From positions 4,154,001 through 4,218,000 of the forward strand of contig NZ_CP108487.1 of the NCBI RefSeq assembly GCF_036226525.1: DNA of 64,000 nucleotides. Reading direction: 5' to 3'. Source of the DNA: Kribbella sp. NBC_01245 (GTDB lineage: Bacteria; Actinomycetota; Actinomycetes; Propionibacteriales; Kribbellaceae). The translations under genes and the position numbers were made by a program. Positions 52,500 through 60,839 of this stretch are shown here, in pieces. Below the pieces are notes generated by a model. That model was not told where the DNA came from and did no database searches. It worked only from the letters and a program-made list of their open reading frames with translations. Each line of letters opens with the position of its first letter. The first letter of the stretch is position 1.

Positions 52500-53443
52500 G
52501 ATTCGAACAACCCGCGTGGTTGTGGCTATTACTGGTGGCCGTGGCCCTGGTGATCGCCTACGTGATCGCGCAGAAACGCCGCAGCCAGTACGCCGTCCGG
52601 TTCGCCACCTTGCCGATGCTGGCGAAGGTGACGCCGAAACGGCCCGGCTGGCGACGGCATGCCCCGGCCTTCGCGTTCCTGGCGGCGATCATCGTGCTCA
52701 CGATCGCGATCGCCCGCCCGGTCGCCGACGTACGAGTGCCGCGCGAACGCGCCACCGTCATCGTCGCGCTCGACGTCTCGAACTCGATGGCCGCCACGGA
52801 CGTCGAGCCGAACCGGTTCGAGGTGGCGAAACAGGCCGCGACCGAGTTCGTCGAGAACCTGCCGGAACAGTTCAACGTCGGCCTGGTCTCCTTCGCCCGT
52901 ACGGCGACCGTGGTGACCCCGCCGACGACGAACCACCAGGCGACAACCGATGCCATCGGCAACTTGACGATGACGGACAGTACGGCGATCGGTGAGGCGG
53001 TGCTGACCGCGTTGCAGAGCATCCAGAGCCTTGACGCGGAGGCGGAGTCCGATCCGCCACCGGCTCGCATAGTGCTGCTGTCTGATGGCGGTAATACTGC
53101 GGGACGGCCGATCGACGAGGCGGCCCAAGCCGCGACGCAGGCCGGCGTACCGGTATCGACGATTGCCTACGGCACCGCCGAGGGCACGGTCGACATCGAC
53201 GGGCGCAACATCCCGGTCCCGGCTGATACGACCTCGCTCGAGGGTCTTGCGGATGCGACATCGGGCAGCTTCTACAGCGCTGAGAGTGATACCGAGCTCC
53301 GCAGCGTTTACTCCGATCTCGAGTCCTCCATCGGCTGGACGACCGAGGAACGCGAGATCACCAACCTGGTCGCCGGTATCGCACTGGCCGCCGCCTTGCT
53401 CGCCGGGCTGGCCTCGCTGCTGTGGTTCTCCCGACTGCCTTAA
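52496..53443 (+). CDS. vWA-domain membrane protein (BatA-like)
   Basis: 315 residues from the ATG at 52496; the longer upstream reading is a shadow of the DUF58 gene. Two N-terminal membrane helices (about 7-25 and 55-73) and one C-terminal helix (about 290-312) flank a vWA domain with an intact MIDAS: DVSNS at 93-97, a Thr in MTDSTAIG and Asp in LLSDGG. This is the BatA/BatB layout, with the metal-binding domain outside the membrane. It completes the MoxR-DUF58-vWA trio; no BatD or TPR partner is present. Confidence 0.92.
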   Translation: MRFEQPAWLWLLLVAVALVIAYVIAQKRRSQYAVRFATLPMLAKVTPKRPGWRRHAPAFAFLAAIIVLTIAIARPVADVRVPRERATVIVALDVSNSMAATDVEPNRFEVAKQAATEFVENLPEQFNVGLVSFARTATVVTPPTTNHQATTDAIGNLTMTDSTAIGEAVLTALQSIQSLDAEAESDPPPARIVLLSDGGNTAGRPIDEAAQAATQAGVPVSTIAYGTAEGTVDIDGRNIPVPADTTSLEGLADATSGSFYSAESDTELRSVYSDLESSIGWTTEEREITNLVAGIALAAALLAGLASLLWFSRLP

Positions 53444-53454
53444 TTGGAGCCCTT

Positions 53455-54372
53455 ATGAACGCACATCTCGGCAGTCCGTTCCGCGGCCCGCACTACCTAC
53501 CGGGCCCGGTACCGCCCCCTGGCCGCACCCCTGATTCCGTCACCCCGGGTTCCGTCCCGCCGGCATCCCTTGCACCGGCGCCTACGGCCCCTCGGCCCGG
53601 GGTGACGGCCCCACCTGCTCCGGTACGCCGCGGCGGGCGCGCGTTGGCCACCGGGATCGCCTTGTCGGTCCTGGCGGGCGGGTTGGCCGGCGCAGCCACC
53701 GGGACGTACTTCGGTGACAGCGACAACGCTGCCGCGCCAATTCAGTTGCCCCAGGCAAACGCTCCGGCGCCGTTGCCGGGAGCAAGTATCGCGAACGCGG
53801 CGGCCGCCGTACTGCCTGGAGTCGTCTCGGTCCGGGCCGGTCGCGCGACCGGTTCTGGCTTCGTCATCGACGCGCAAGGGCATGTCGTCACCAACGCCCA
53901 CGTGGTTCAGGAGGCCCGAAATGTCACGCTCGTGCTGTCGACCGGGCGAACGGTTTCGGCCGAGATCGTCGGGATGGACGAGGACAACGACATCGCGGTG
54001 CTGCGGACCGAGGCCACGGGGCTCCGTCCGCTCACGCTCGGCCGCTCGTCGCAACTCCGGGTGGGTGACCCGGTGCTGGCCATCGGCTCACCACTCGGCC
54101 TGGAAGGAACCGTGACCGCGGGCATCGTCAGCACGGTCAACCGCCAAGCCCGCTTCGGCGACAACGGCAACCGCCAAACCGCGATCCAAACCGACGCCGC
54201 CATCAACCCCGGCAACTCCGGCGGCCCCCTCGTCAACGCCTCCGGCCAAGTAGTAGGCGTCAACACCGCCATCGCCACCCTCAGCGGCGGCAGCCGCACC
54301 GGCAACATCGGCATCGGCTTCGCCATCCCAGTAGACCGCATGAAAACCATCGTCGAATCCCTCATCAACTAA
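53455..54372 (+). CDS. HtrA/DegP-like membrane-anchored serine protease without PDZ
   Basis: 305 residues from the ATG at 53455, 11 bp after the vWA gene. A 60-residue Pro-rich cytoplasmic tail precedes one membrane helix (about 64-85). The S1C trypsin-like domain has a full triad: His149 in TNAHV, Asp179 in DNDIAVL and Ser255 in NPGNSGGPL. The protein stops just after the protease domain, so the PDZ domain normal in DegP/HtrA is missing. It would act on exported proteins. Its place behind the MoxR trio suggests envelope quality control. Confidence 0.92.
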   Translation: MNAHLGSPFRGPHYLPGPVPPPGRTPDSVTPGSVPPASLAPAPTAPRPGVTAPPAPVRRGGRALATGIALSVLAGGLAGAATGTYFGDSDNAAAPIQLPQANAPAPLPGASIANAAAAVLPGVVSVRAGRATGSGFVIDAQGHVVTNAHVVQEARNVTLVLSTGRTVSAEIVGMDEDNDIAVLRTEATGLRPLTLGRSSQLRVGDPVLAIGSPLGLEGTVTAGIVSTVNRQARFGDNGNRQTAIQTDAAINPGNSGGPLVNASGQVVGVNTAIATLSGGSRTGNIGIGFAIPVDRMKTIVESLIN

Positions 54373-54378
54373 CACCAT

Positions 54379-54475
54379 TTTTTGCGTTCATTCGTCGGAA
54401 TCCGCCCTCTTCCGTCCGCCGACCTGTGCAGGTCCGCGATGCTGGAGGGCGGATTCCGACGAATGAACGCAAAAA
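54379..54475. repeat. Palindromic element family, copy 3 (reverse orientation)
   Basis: 54379-54409 and 54445-54475 form a perfect 31-bp inverted repeat (left arm begins TTTTTGCGTTCATTCG). The loop matches the reverse complement of the loop of copy 2, so this copy is inverted. It starts 7 bp after the HtrA stop, ends in a run of A/T, and could also terminate that operon. Confidence 0.88.
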
Positions 54476-54509
54476 TGTGGCCAGACCCGAATGCCGCCTG
54501 CCTGCGGAC

Positions 54510-54605
54510 ACCCCGCCACGGTCGGACGCGAAGTGCGCCTCGCCTGTGGATGCCGAGCCCACGGCACCAAGCCCCGACCGTGGCAGCGCTGACGACAGGC
54601 GAGCG
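54510..54605. other. Structured spacer with nested inverted repeats
   Basis: CCACGGTCGG near 54512 pairs with CCGACCGTGG near 54572, and CTCGCCTGT near 54541 with ACAGGCGAG near 54595. No reading frame is convincing. It could be a structured transcript or decayed repeat material. Confidence 0.35.
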
Positions 54606-54617
54606 TGCCATCCCTCT

Positions 54618-54781
54618 CGCGAGTGGTCGCGTCATGACGCGTCCACTCGCGGGGTATTTGGGGACCACTCGCAGGCGTGTTGGGGTCCGCTCGCCGGGGT
54701 GTTGGGGTCCACTCGCGGGGTATTGGGCCGAGTCGCGTCATAACCTGACCACTCGCGGGGTGTTCGGACGGGATCACTCGC
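54618..54781. repeat. 34-bp palindrome followed by 22-bp tandem repeats
   Basis: 54618-54651 is a palindrome with one mismatched pair, centred on CGTCATGACG. From its right edge the word CACTCGC (once CGCTCGC) recurs at 54644, 54666, 54688 and 54710, exactly 22 bp apart, with GGGGTrTTGGGG-like text between. Two further CACTCGC words follow at 54750 and 54775, just before the methyltransferase start. Confidence 0.8.
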
Positions 54782-54817
54782 GGCCAAGGAACGGTGATCG
54801 GACTCGTGGAGGTTGTG

Positions 54818-55642
54818 GTGGGGTTGGATGCGGATGCTCGGCGGATGGTGGCGGCTAATGAGGCCAATTGGGATGCGCGGGCGCCGATTCATGCCAGTAG
54901 CGAGTTTTACGCGCAGCCGGCGCGGTATTGGTTCGCCGATTACGAGTGGGATGAGCTTGGCGATCTGACTGGCAGGGATGTGCTGCATTTGCAGTGCCAC
55001 CTTGGTACGGAGACGATCGCGTTCGCGGCGGCAGGCGCTCGCAGCGTCGTGGGGCTCGACTTGTCGTCGCGGTCGGTCGAGGAGGCTCGGCGGATCGCGG
55101 CGAAGGCAGACGCCGACGTGTCGTACATGCATGCGGATGTGTACGACGCCGTTGACGCGTTGGAGGGACGGCAGTTCGACGTCGTCTACACCGGCAAGGG
55201 CGCGCTTTGTTATCTGCCGGATCTGCCCGCGTGGGTGGACGTCGTACGGCGATTGCTGAAGCCGGGCGGATCGCTTTATATCGTGGAGTTCCACCCATTG
55301 CTCAACGCGCTCGGCCCGACGCCACCGCCCGACAAGAGCCAGGATCTCCTGCTGCGCAACGATTATCTCGAAGGGCGTGGCCCGATCACGCGCGAGTCGA
55401 ACCGTACGTATACCGGTCACGAGGTGCCCGGGAAGACCGAGAGCTACGAGTGGATGCACGGCCTCGGCGAGGTGGTGACGGCATTGGTCGCGGGCGGGCT
55501 GCGGATCAAGAGCCTGCGCGAGTCCGAGGTACTGCCCTGGCCGCGGTTCGACGCGATGGTCGAGACGGCCGAGGGCTGGTATCGCCTACCCGACGAGTAC
55601 CCCCGCATCCCGCTGCTCTTCGCCCTGCACGCCCTCGCCTGA
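54818..55642 (+). CDS. Class I SAM-dependent methyltransferase
   Basis: 274 residues from the GTG at 54818, 5 bp after GGAGG; GTG codons at 54794, 54806 and 54815 are alternatives. The Rossmann methyltransferase motifs are visible: DVLHLQCHLGTETIAFAAAG (motif I), VVGLDLSSRSVEEARRIA, DVSYMHADVYD and FDVVYTGKGALCYLPDLP, then LLKPGGSLYIVEFHP. The WDARAPIHASSEFY start is typical of an actinobacterial group of unknown acceptor. Its 3' end overlaps the convergent PepSY gene by 57 bp. Confidence 0.87.
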   Translation: MGLDADARRMVAANEANWDARAPIHASSEFYAQPARYWFADYEWDELGDLTGRDVLHLQCHLGTETIAFAAAGARSVVGLDLSSRSVEEARRIAAKADADVSYMHADVYDAVDALEGRQFDVVYTGKGALCYLPDLPAWVDVVRRLLKPGGSLYIVEFHPLLNALGPTPPPDKSQDLLLRNDYLEGRGPITRESNRTYTGHEVPGKTESYEWMHGLGEVVTALVAGGLRIKSLRESEVLPWPRFDAMVETAEGWYRLPDEYPRIPLLFALHALA

Positions 55643-57007
55643 GGTTCGGCCGCGATAGAGGCCGAACGCGAGGTCGACGAGGAGGAACGCCGCGAGGCTG
55701 ATCCCCAACAGGGGAAGGAAAATCCCGACACCAACGGCCGCCGCGAGTACAACGACAAGCCATGGCAAAGACGCGCGCCGCCAGGCCCCACGCTGCGCCG
55801 GCCGCCCGAACCGAATCGCGTGACCACGAGTCGGACGACGGAGCCACCACATCCGGTACCCCCAGACGACCATCGCGATCACGACGACCATCACCGCGAC
55901 CAGGATCAACTGGTTCGCAAGACCGAAGAGCACGCCCATATGCGCGTCGATCCCCCACCGGGTCAGCTTTGCGGCCAGCGGATAGTCGTCGAACCGTACG
56001 ACGTCCAGCACCTCGCCGCTCATCGGATCGACCGCGACCGAGTCGGCCTGGGTCGGCCAGAGTTTGCCAATCTCCTGCACCACAAAGGCGGAACCGGCCT
56101 TCTTCGGCGCGACGATCTCGACCGGTCCGTCGAGCTGAGCCGATCGGGCCGACGTCATGGTCCGGTCCCAGCTCTCGACCTTCGGATCCTCACCCGGCGC
56201 GGGCATTCCGGCATGACCGGTGTGATCGGTACTGACCGCCGTACTGACAGACGGCGTCGTCCAGCTCAAGGCGGAGCGCAACTCGTCGACGTTCTCACCG
56301 GCGAAGCGCGACCACGTAAGTCCAGTGGCCGACAGGAACAACATCACGACAATGACCCACGTTCCGGCCGCGCCGTGCCAAGACAACGTACGGCGGCGAG
56401 GGCTGCCGCTGCGCTGCGGTTTGAGCCGTGACCCAGAACGTCGGCCAGTCCACCACAACACCAGACCAGCGAGCGCGATCAGCCACAACCACGATGCGGC
56501 CAATTCGCTGTAGAGACGACCGGTCTCCCCAAGATGAAGGTTGCGGTGCAGCCCAGACAACCAAGTACGCAACGGCAACGCACCAGTGGAGCCATAGGCA
56601 ACCAATTCCCCGGTGACGTCGGCGTTGGCCGGGTTGACGAAAACCGCGAGCCGCTCGGATTCGCCCAGCCCTGGTACGCCGAGCAGCACGCGCGTGGTGT
56701 CCTCCGGACCAGCCGCCGGCCGGATAGCGAGCAACGTCCCGTCCGGATGATGCTCGCGCGCGGCGGCGACCTGCGCACTCAACGGCACGGTCGACCTCGC
56801 GCTATCGACCGTCAACGTGTCGCGATAGATAACGCTCTCGATCTGCGGGCTCAAGGCGTAAAGCAGCCCGGTGGCGGCAACGACCACGAGGAACGGACCG
56901 ACCAGGATCCCGGCGTAGAAGTGCAACCGAAGCAACAACGGCCGCAAACTTGACCGTGCCAGCCCAGGCTTACCAGCAACGTCATTGGAAACGTCAGCAT
57001 CGGCCAT
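55586..57007 (-). CDS. PepSY-domain (PepSY-TM) membrane protein
   Basis: 473 residues of the PepSY-associated membrane family: RLHFYAGILVGPFLVVVAATGLLYALSP is the first helix with its conserved His, followed by PepSY regions, LSGLHRNLHLGETGRLYSELAASWLW, LSWHGAAGTWVIVVMLFLSATGLTWSRF and WGIDAHMGVLFGLANQL. The paired membrane His residues suggest heme binding and electron transfer; relatives act in iron-siderophore reduction. No Fur- or DtxR-type iron box is evident upstream. The last 19 codons are antisense to the methyltransferase 3' end. Confidence 0.87.
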   Translation of the reverse strand: MADADVSNDVAGKPGLARSSLRPLLLRLHFYAGILVGPFLVVVAATGLLYALSPQIESVIYRDTLTVDSARSTVPLSAQVAAAREHHPDGTLLAIRPAAGPEDTTRVLLGVPGLGESERLAVFVNPANADVTGELVAYGSTGALPLRTWLSGLHRNLHLGETGRLYSELAASWLWLIALAGLVLWWTGRRSGSRLKPQRSGSPRRRTLSWHGAAGTWVIVVMLFLSATGLTWSRFAGENVDELRSALSWTTPSVSTAVSTDHTGHAGMPAPGEDPKVESWDRTMTSARSAQLDGPVEIVAPKKAGSAFVVQEIGKLWPTQADSVAVDPMSGEVLDVVRFDDYPLAAKLTRWGIDAHMGVLFGLANQLILVAVMVVVIAMVVWGYRMWWLRRPTRGHAIRFGRPAQRGAWRRASLPWLVVVLAAAVGVGIFLPLLGISLAAFLLVDLAFGLYRGRTSGEGVQGEEQRDAGVLVG

Positions 57008-57076
57008 GGTGGCCTACCTCTCGCGGGACAACGTCAGAGCGTCAACGGTCACGGACACTCAGTAGTGTGGCCCGCC

Positions 57077-57175
57077 GCCATTGCCACCAGATTTCGCCAC
57101 CACTAGTTGCCGTTGCCACCGTATTTCCCCATGCTCTCGCCCAAGAACAGCGCTGAGAGGTCGGGTGGCAACGGC
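57077..57175. repeat. Direct and inverted repeats, probable terminator region
   Basis: GCCATTGCCACC at 57077 and GCCGTTGCCACC at 57109 are direct copies, both followed by a TATTTC or GATTTC word. The second (57109-57120) pairs perfectly with 57164-57175 to give a 12-bp stem whose loop holds a smaller CTCTC/GAGAG hairpin (57134-57159). It lies just after the minus-strand TolB-like gene stop. Confidence 0.6.
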
Positions 57176-57182
57176 CGCTGAG

Positions 57183-59261
57183 TCATCCCTTCCGGACGGC
57201 CAATCCGTCGATCTGGACGAGCTGGCTGTTTCGCGTGACCAGTTTCACCGTCCCGTTGATGGCCGTCGCGGACACCGGCAGGGCCAGCAACACCTGCCGT
57301 TCGGTCTGCGGACGGTAGAGGTAGAGGATGCCCGCGAGCTTTCCACCGTAGAAGACCTGGACCGATCCGCAGCCCGGGCACCGGGTCGCCACGACGTACA
57401 CCTGCTTGCCCTTGACCGTGCGGGTCAGTGCGGCTCCCGGGCGGTTGGTCGCGGTCGCCGTACCAAGGTAGAACTGGCTGCTCGTCTGCCTGTTCCAAAC
57501 CCCGACGGCCGTCAGCGAACGGTCGTCGACCGGCCGCGCGAAACAACGCTCCGCCGACCAGCCGGAGAGGTTGCCGAAAGAATCGCGGGCGCGGACCGAG
57601 AAGCAGTACTCGTACCCCGCGGCCAGGTTCAGCGTGAGCGAGGTCAGCTTCGAGCCGATCCGCGGATTCGCGTAGGCCCCGAAGGTCCCGTTGTAATGCG
57701 CGGTGCGGTAGCGCAGGTCGTACGACGCGACACCGCTCGGGTCCGTCGCGCCATACGTCACCGTGGCCGTCCCCGCCTTCGTCAGCGCGAAGGTGGGGTT
57801 GATGATCTTGGCAACCGGCGCGGTCGCGTCGACCGTGAACGACCTGGTCGCCATCGCAGCGCGGCCATCAGCGTCCGTCACCTTCACCCGGAGCGTGTGG
57901 CTGCCCGCGGTGAGTCCGGTTTTCTTGTACGGCGAGACGCAAGCCGCCGCCGGGGTGTTGTCGAGCTGGCAGCTGGCGGTCTGACCAGGCTGCGGCGCCA
58001 CGATGCGAAACGGGACCGAGATCGACGGGCCGAGCGTCGTCGCCGGCAGCTCGATCTTCACACCCTGTCCGTGCCAGCCGAGCCGGAAGATGGACTCATC
58101 CTCCGGCCGGATGAACTGCCTGGTCTCCGGACCGGGTTTGCCGTCCGCGCCGATCGCGGCAACCCACACCGAGTCACCGGCGAACTGTGCCGACCGGATG
58201 GCAGCGACTCGGGTCGCGTCCGGCGACCACGCCACGGACCGCAGCGAGGTGCCGCGCGCTTCGCCGAGCAAGGGAGTCCCACCGCCGACGGGGATGACCG
58301 CGACCGCCTTGTCGATCGAGTAGGCGATCCACCGGCCGTCAGGTGAGACGACCGGCACGCTGGCCCGATCGGTCCCGGTGTACGTCAGCAGTGTGGCGCC
58401 CGCCGCCTTCGCCTGAACCCGGCGCAAGGGGCGGCCGACGGCGTCCTGCACCACGAGGGTCTGGCCATCCGGCAGCCAGGCCGGCCCGACCATGCCACAG
58501 CCGACGCGGATCGGCGTCCCCCCGGTGGCCGCCACAATCTCCAGGCAGTTGTCGCCTGTGACGGTCCTTCGCTCGTAGGCGATCCGACTGCCGTCCGGCG
58601 ACCAGGCCATCATCTTGATACCGGACGAGTTGTCGAGGATCTTGACTGCTACGCCGTTCGGCTTGTTCGCGGGCGTCGTCCAGATGCTCGCGCCGCCCTG
58701 GGTGAACGCGAGCTGCGAACCGTCAACAGAGGCGGCCACGTCGGTGATCCCGGACTGGGTGATGCCGTCGGGGGCGAAGGGCACCAACTGAAGCCCGTCG
58801 CGTGCCGCCTGGCTGAGGAACCAGCGGCCGGAACCATCGCTGTTGCGCCGGTATTGCGCCGTCGAGATGGCCTCTCGCGCCGGCGCGGGCTGGATCGGCG
58901 CGCTCGCCGGGCCGAGTCCGTCCGCGGTCGCGGCGGCGACGCTGTAGGTGGCTCCCGGCACGAGCTCGGGCGCGGTCCAGCCGAACGGCTCAGGGCCGGA
59001 CCGGAACACCTGGAACGTGTCGGTCTGGCTCCCGACCGTGCGACTGACGGTGAACGATGAGACCGAATCCGCCTCGTCCACGGGCAGCCGCCAGGTCAGG
59101 TCGACCCCGGTGAAGGTGGCCCGAACGGTCACGTCCTGCGGCACCGAGGGAAGTGCCGACGACTGACGTGAAACGGCGGCGTGATCGGTCGCGCCCAGCG
59201 CCGGAACGGGAGCCGCGAGCACCAGTCCCGTCGTGAGAGCGACCAGGGGAACGATGCGCAA
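57183..59261 (-). CDS. Secreted TolB-like beta-propeller protein with FnIII/Ig-like domains
   Basis: 692 residues from the TTG at 59261, chosen because GGAG lies 6 bp upstream and a signal peptide begins at once (RIVPLVALTTGLVLAAPVPALGA). A fibronectin type III domain (about 40-125) is followed by TolB/WD40-like propeller repeats with MAWSPDGSRIAYER, PVVSPDGRWIAYS and VAWSPDATRVAAIR. An Ig-like segment (TAGSHTLRVKVTDADGRAA) and a second FnIII-like domain precede a C-terminal Cys-containing module (RCPGCGSVQVFYGG). It is probably an extracellular binding or scaffold protein. No enzyme motif is seen. Confidence 0.78.
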   Translation of the reverse strand: MRIVPLVALTTGLVLAAPVPALGATDHAAVSRQSSALPSVPQDVTVRATFTGVDLTWRLPVDEADSVSSFTVSRTVGSQTDTFQVFRSGPEPFGWTAPELVPGATYSVAAATADGLGPASAPIQPAPAREAISTAQYRRNSDGSGRWFLSQAARDGLQLVPFAPDGITQSGITDVAASVDGSQLAFTQGGASIWTTPANKPNGVAVKILDNSSGIKMMAWSPDGSRIAYERRTVTGDNCLEIVAATGGTPIRVGCGMVGPAWLPDGQTLVVQDAVGRPLRRVQAKAAGATLLTYTGTDRASVPVVSPDGRWIAYSIDKAVAVIPVGGGTPLLGEARGTSLRSVAWSPDATRVAAIRSAQFAGDSVWVAAIGADGKPGPETRQFIRPEDESIFRLGWHGQGVKIELPATTLGPSISVPFRIVAPQPGQTASCQLDNTPAAACVSPYKKTGLTAGSHTLRVKVTDADGRAAMATRSFTVDATAPVAKIINPTFALTKAGTATVTYGATDPSGVASYDLRYRTAHYNGTFGAYANPRIGSKLTSLTLNLAAGYEYCFSVRARDSFGNLSGWSAERCFARPVDDRSLTAVGVWNRQTSSQFYLGTATATNRPGAALTRTVKGKQVYVVATRCPGCGSVQVFYGGKLAGILYLYRPQTERQVLLALPVSATAINGTVKLVTRNSQLVQIDGLAVRKG

Positions 59262-59414
59262 AAGGACTCCAGGTGATTCGGGCTGGCGATGGTCTCCGGC
59301 TGAATATCGCGTTGCCCGGCCCGCTGTTACTGCCATTGCAGGAAGCTGCAGCCACAGGTGACCAAGGACACCAGATCCGTTGTCCTAGGCAATCGTCAGC
59401 TGACTGGCAGTCAT

Positions 59415-60839
59415 CTATCGCGGTGTGGAGAGTAAGGCCTGGCTGTTGGTGAGGACTGAGGTGTAGTGGGAGCGGATGGTGGCCGCCTCCGTGTCGGAGA
59501 GGATTGACGGTTCGGGCTTGCTGACCGGGACGTCCCACGTGGGCGGAGCCTCCGCACCCGACAACGCCCAGGCGGCCTGGCGAGCTGCGCCGAGGGCGAC
59601 GTACTCGGCGGGCTCGGGCAGGACGACGGGGGCGCCGAGCAACGAGGGGGCGAGAGCCTGTACGGCGCGCGAGCGGGCCGCGCCGCCGAGGAGGAGCACG
59701 CGTTCGACCGGAATTCCCTGTGCACGAAGGGCATCGACGGCATCCGCTAACCCGCAAAGCATGCCTTCAACCGCCGCCCGGGCCATCGTAGACGGCACCG
59801 AAGTGGCACGCGTCAGCCCGTAGATCAGCCCGGTCGAATGCGGCAGATCGGGCGTCCGCTCTCCATCGAGGAACGGCACCAGCACCAGCCCATCGCTCCC
59901 AGCGGACCCGAGCGCGGCCTCGTCGAAGGCGGTCAGGTCCATACCGAGCAGCGCGGCCGTTGACGAGAGCACCCGGGCTGCGTTCAACGTGCAGACCAAG
60001 GGCAAGTAGCCACCAGTCGCGTCCGCGAATCCGGCCACCAGACCCGCGGCATCCTTCGTAGGCGCCGAGCTCCGAGCAAACGCCGTACCACTAGTGCCAA
60101 GCGACACCGCCACGTCACCAGGCTGGAGGTCGAGCCCGAGGGCCGCCGCCATGTTGTCGCCCGTCCCCGCGGCAAGACCCGCGCCACCGGCCGTCGTACC
60201 AACGATCTCCGCCGGCCCCGCCACCCGCGGCAACTGCAACGCCCGCCCGAAAGCCAACTCAACCAAATCCGACCGGTACGACTCGCTAACAGCGGACCAC
60301 CAGCCCGTCCCAGACGCATCACCACGATCGGTCGTCAACCCCGAGATCCCCGAGCGGTCGGCCGCCAACCGATGCGTGAGCCAGTCATGCGGCAACGCCA
60401 CAGCCTCAGCCCGCGCCGCCGCATCCGCAGCGTGATCCCGCATCCACCGCAACTTCGTCACAGTAAAACTGGGCACCGGCACGACGCCGGTCGCGGCCGC
60501 CCAGGCCGCAGACCCGCCAAACTCCTCGACAAGCCCAGTGGTCACCCCAGCCGACCGAGTGTCGTTCCACAACAATGCGGGATATACGACCACACCAGCC
60601 GAGTCCATCAGCACCATCCCGTGCTGCTGACCGCCGACCGAGATCGCCTCAACACCATCCAGCAAACCCTCGGAAGCAGCCGACCACGCCTGCCACCAGG
60701 CTTCCGGATCGACCTCGGTCGCGTCGGGATGGGAGGCCCGGCCTTCGCGCAACACCTCGCCGGTGTCCGCGTCGCAGACCATCACCTTCGTCGCCTGGGT
60801 GGAACAGTCCACTCCGGCGACGAGCCTCCGTACCGTCAT
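59415..60839 (-). CDS. xylB: Xylulokinase (FGGY family)
   Basis: 474 residues, full-length FGGY kinase. GVDCSTQATKVMVCD is the phosphate-1 loop, ISVGGQQHGMVLMD is the xylulokinase-specific substrate loop, and the second half has GDVAVSLGTSGTAFA, LVPFLDGERTPDLP and RVLLLGGAARSRAVQ. It phosphorylates D-xylulose to xylulose 5-phosphate. It overlaps the SorC regulator gene by 4 bp and lies opposite a zinc polyol dehydrogenase and an ABC sugar-binding gene, so the source of xylulose is probably a pentitol such as xylitol or D-arabitol. Confidence 0.92.
   Translation of the reverse strand: MTVRRLVAGVDCSTQATKVMVCDADTGEVLREGRASHPDATEVDPEAWWQAWSAASEGLLDGVEAISVGGQQHGMVLMDSAGVVVYPALLWNDTRSAGVTTGLVEEFGGSAAWAAATGVVPVPSFTVTKLRWMRDHAADAAARAEAVALPHDWLTHRLAADRSGISGLTTDRGDASGTGWWSAVSESYRSDLVELAFGRALQLPRVAGPAEIVGTTAGGAGLAAGTGDNMAAALGLDLQPGDVAVSLGTSGTAFARSSAPTKDAAGLVAGFADATGGYLPLVCTLNAARVLSSTAALLGMDLTAFDEAALGSAGSDGLVLVPFLDGERTPDLPHSTGLIYGLTRATSVPSTMARAAVEGMLCGLADAVDALRAQGIPVERVLLLGGAARSRAVQALAPSLLGAPVVLPEPAEYVALGAARQAAWALSGAEAPPTWDVPVSKPEPSILSDTEAATIRSHYTSVLTNSQALLSTPR

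Noticed and set aside
57008..57182. Iron-box (DtxR/IdeR) control of the PepSY gene
   Set aside because: No TTAGGTTAGGCTAACCTAA-like palindrome is present; the repeats seen there are GC-rich and look like a terminator for the TolB-like gene.
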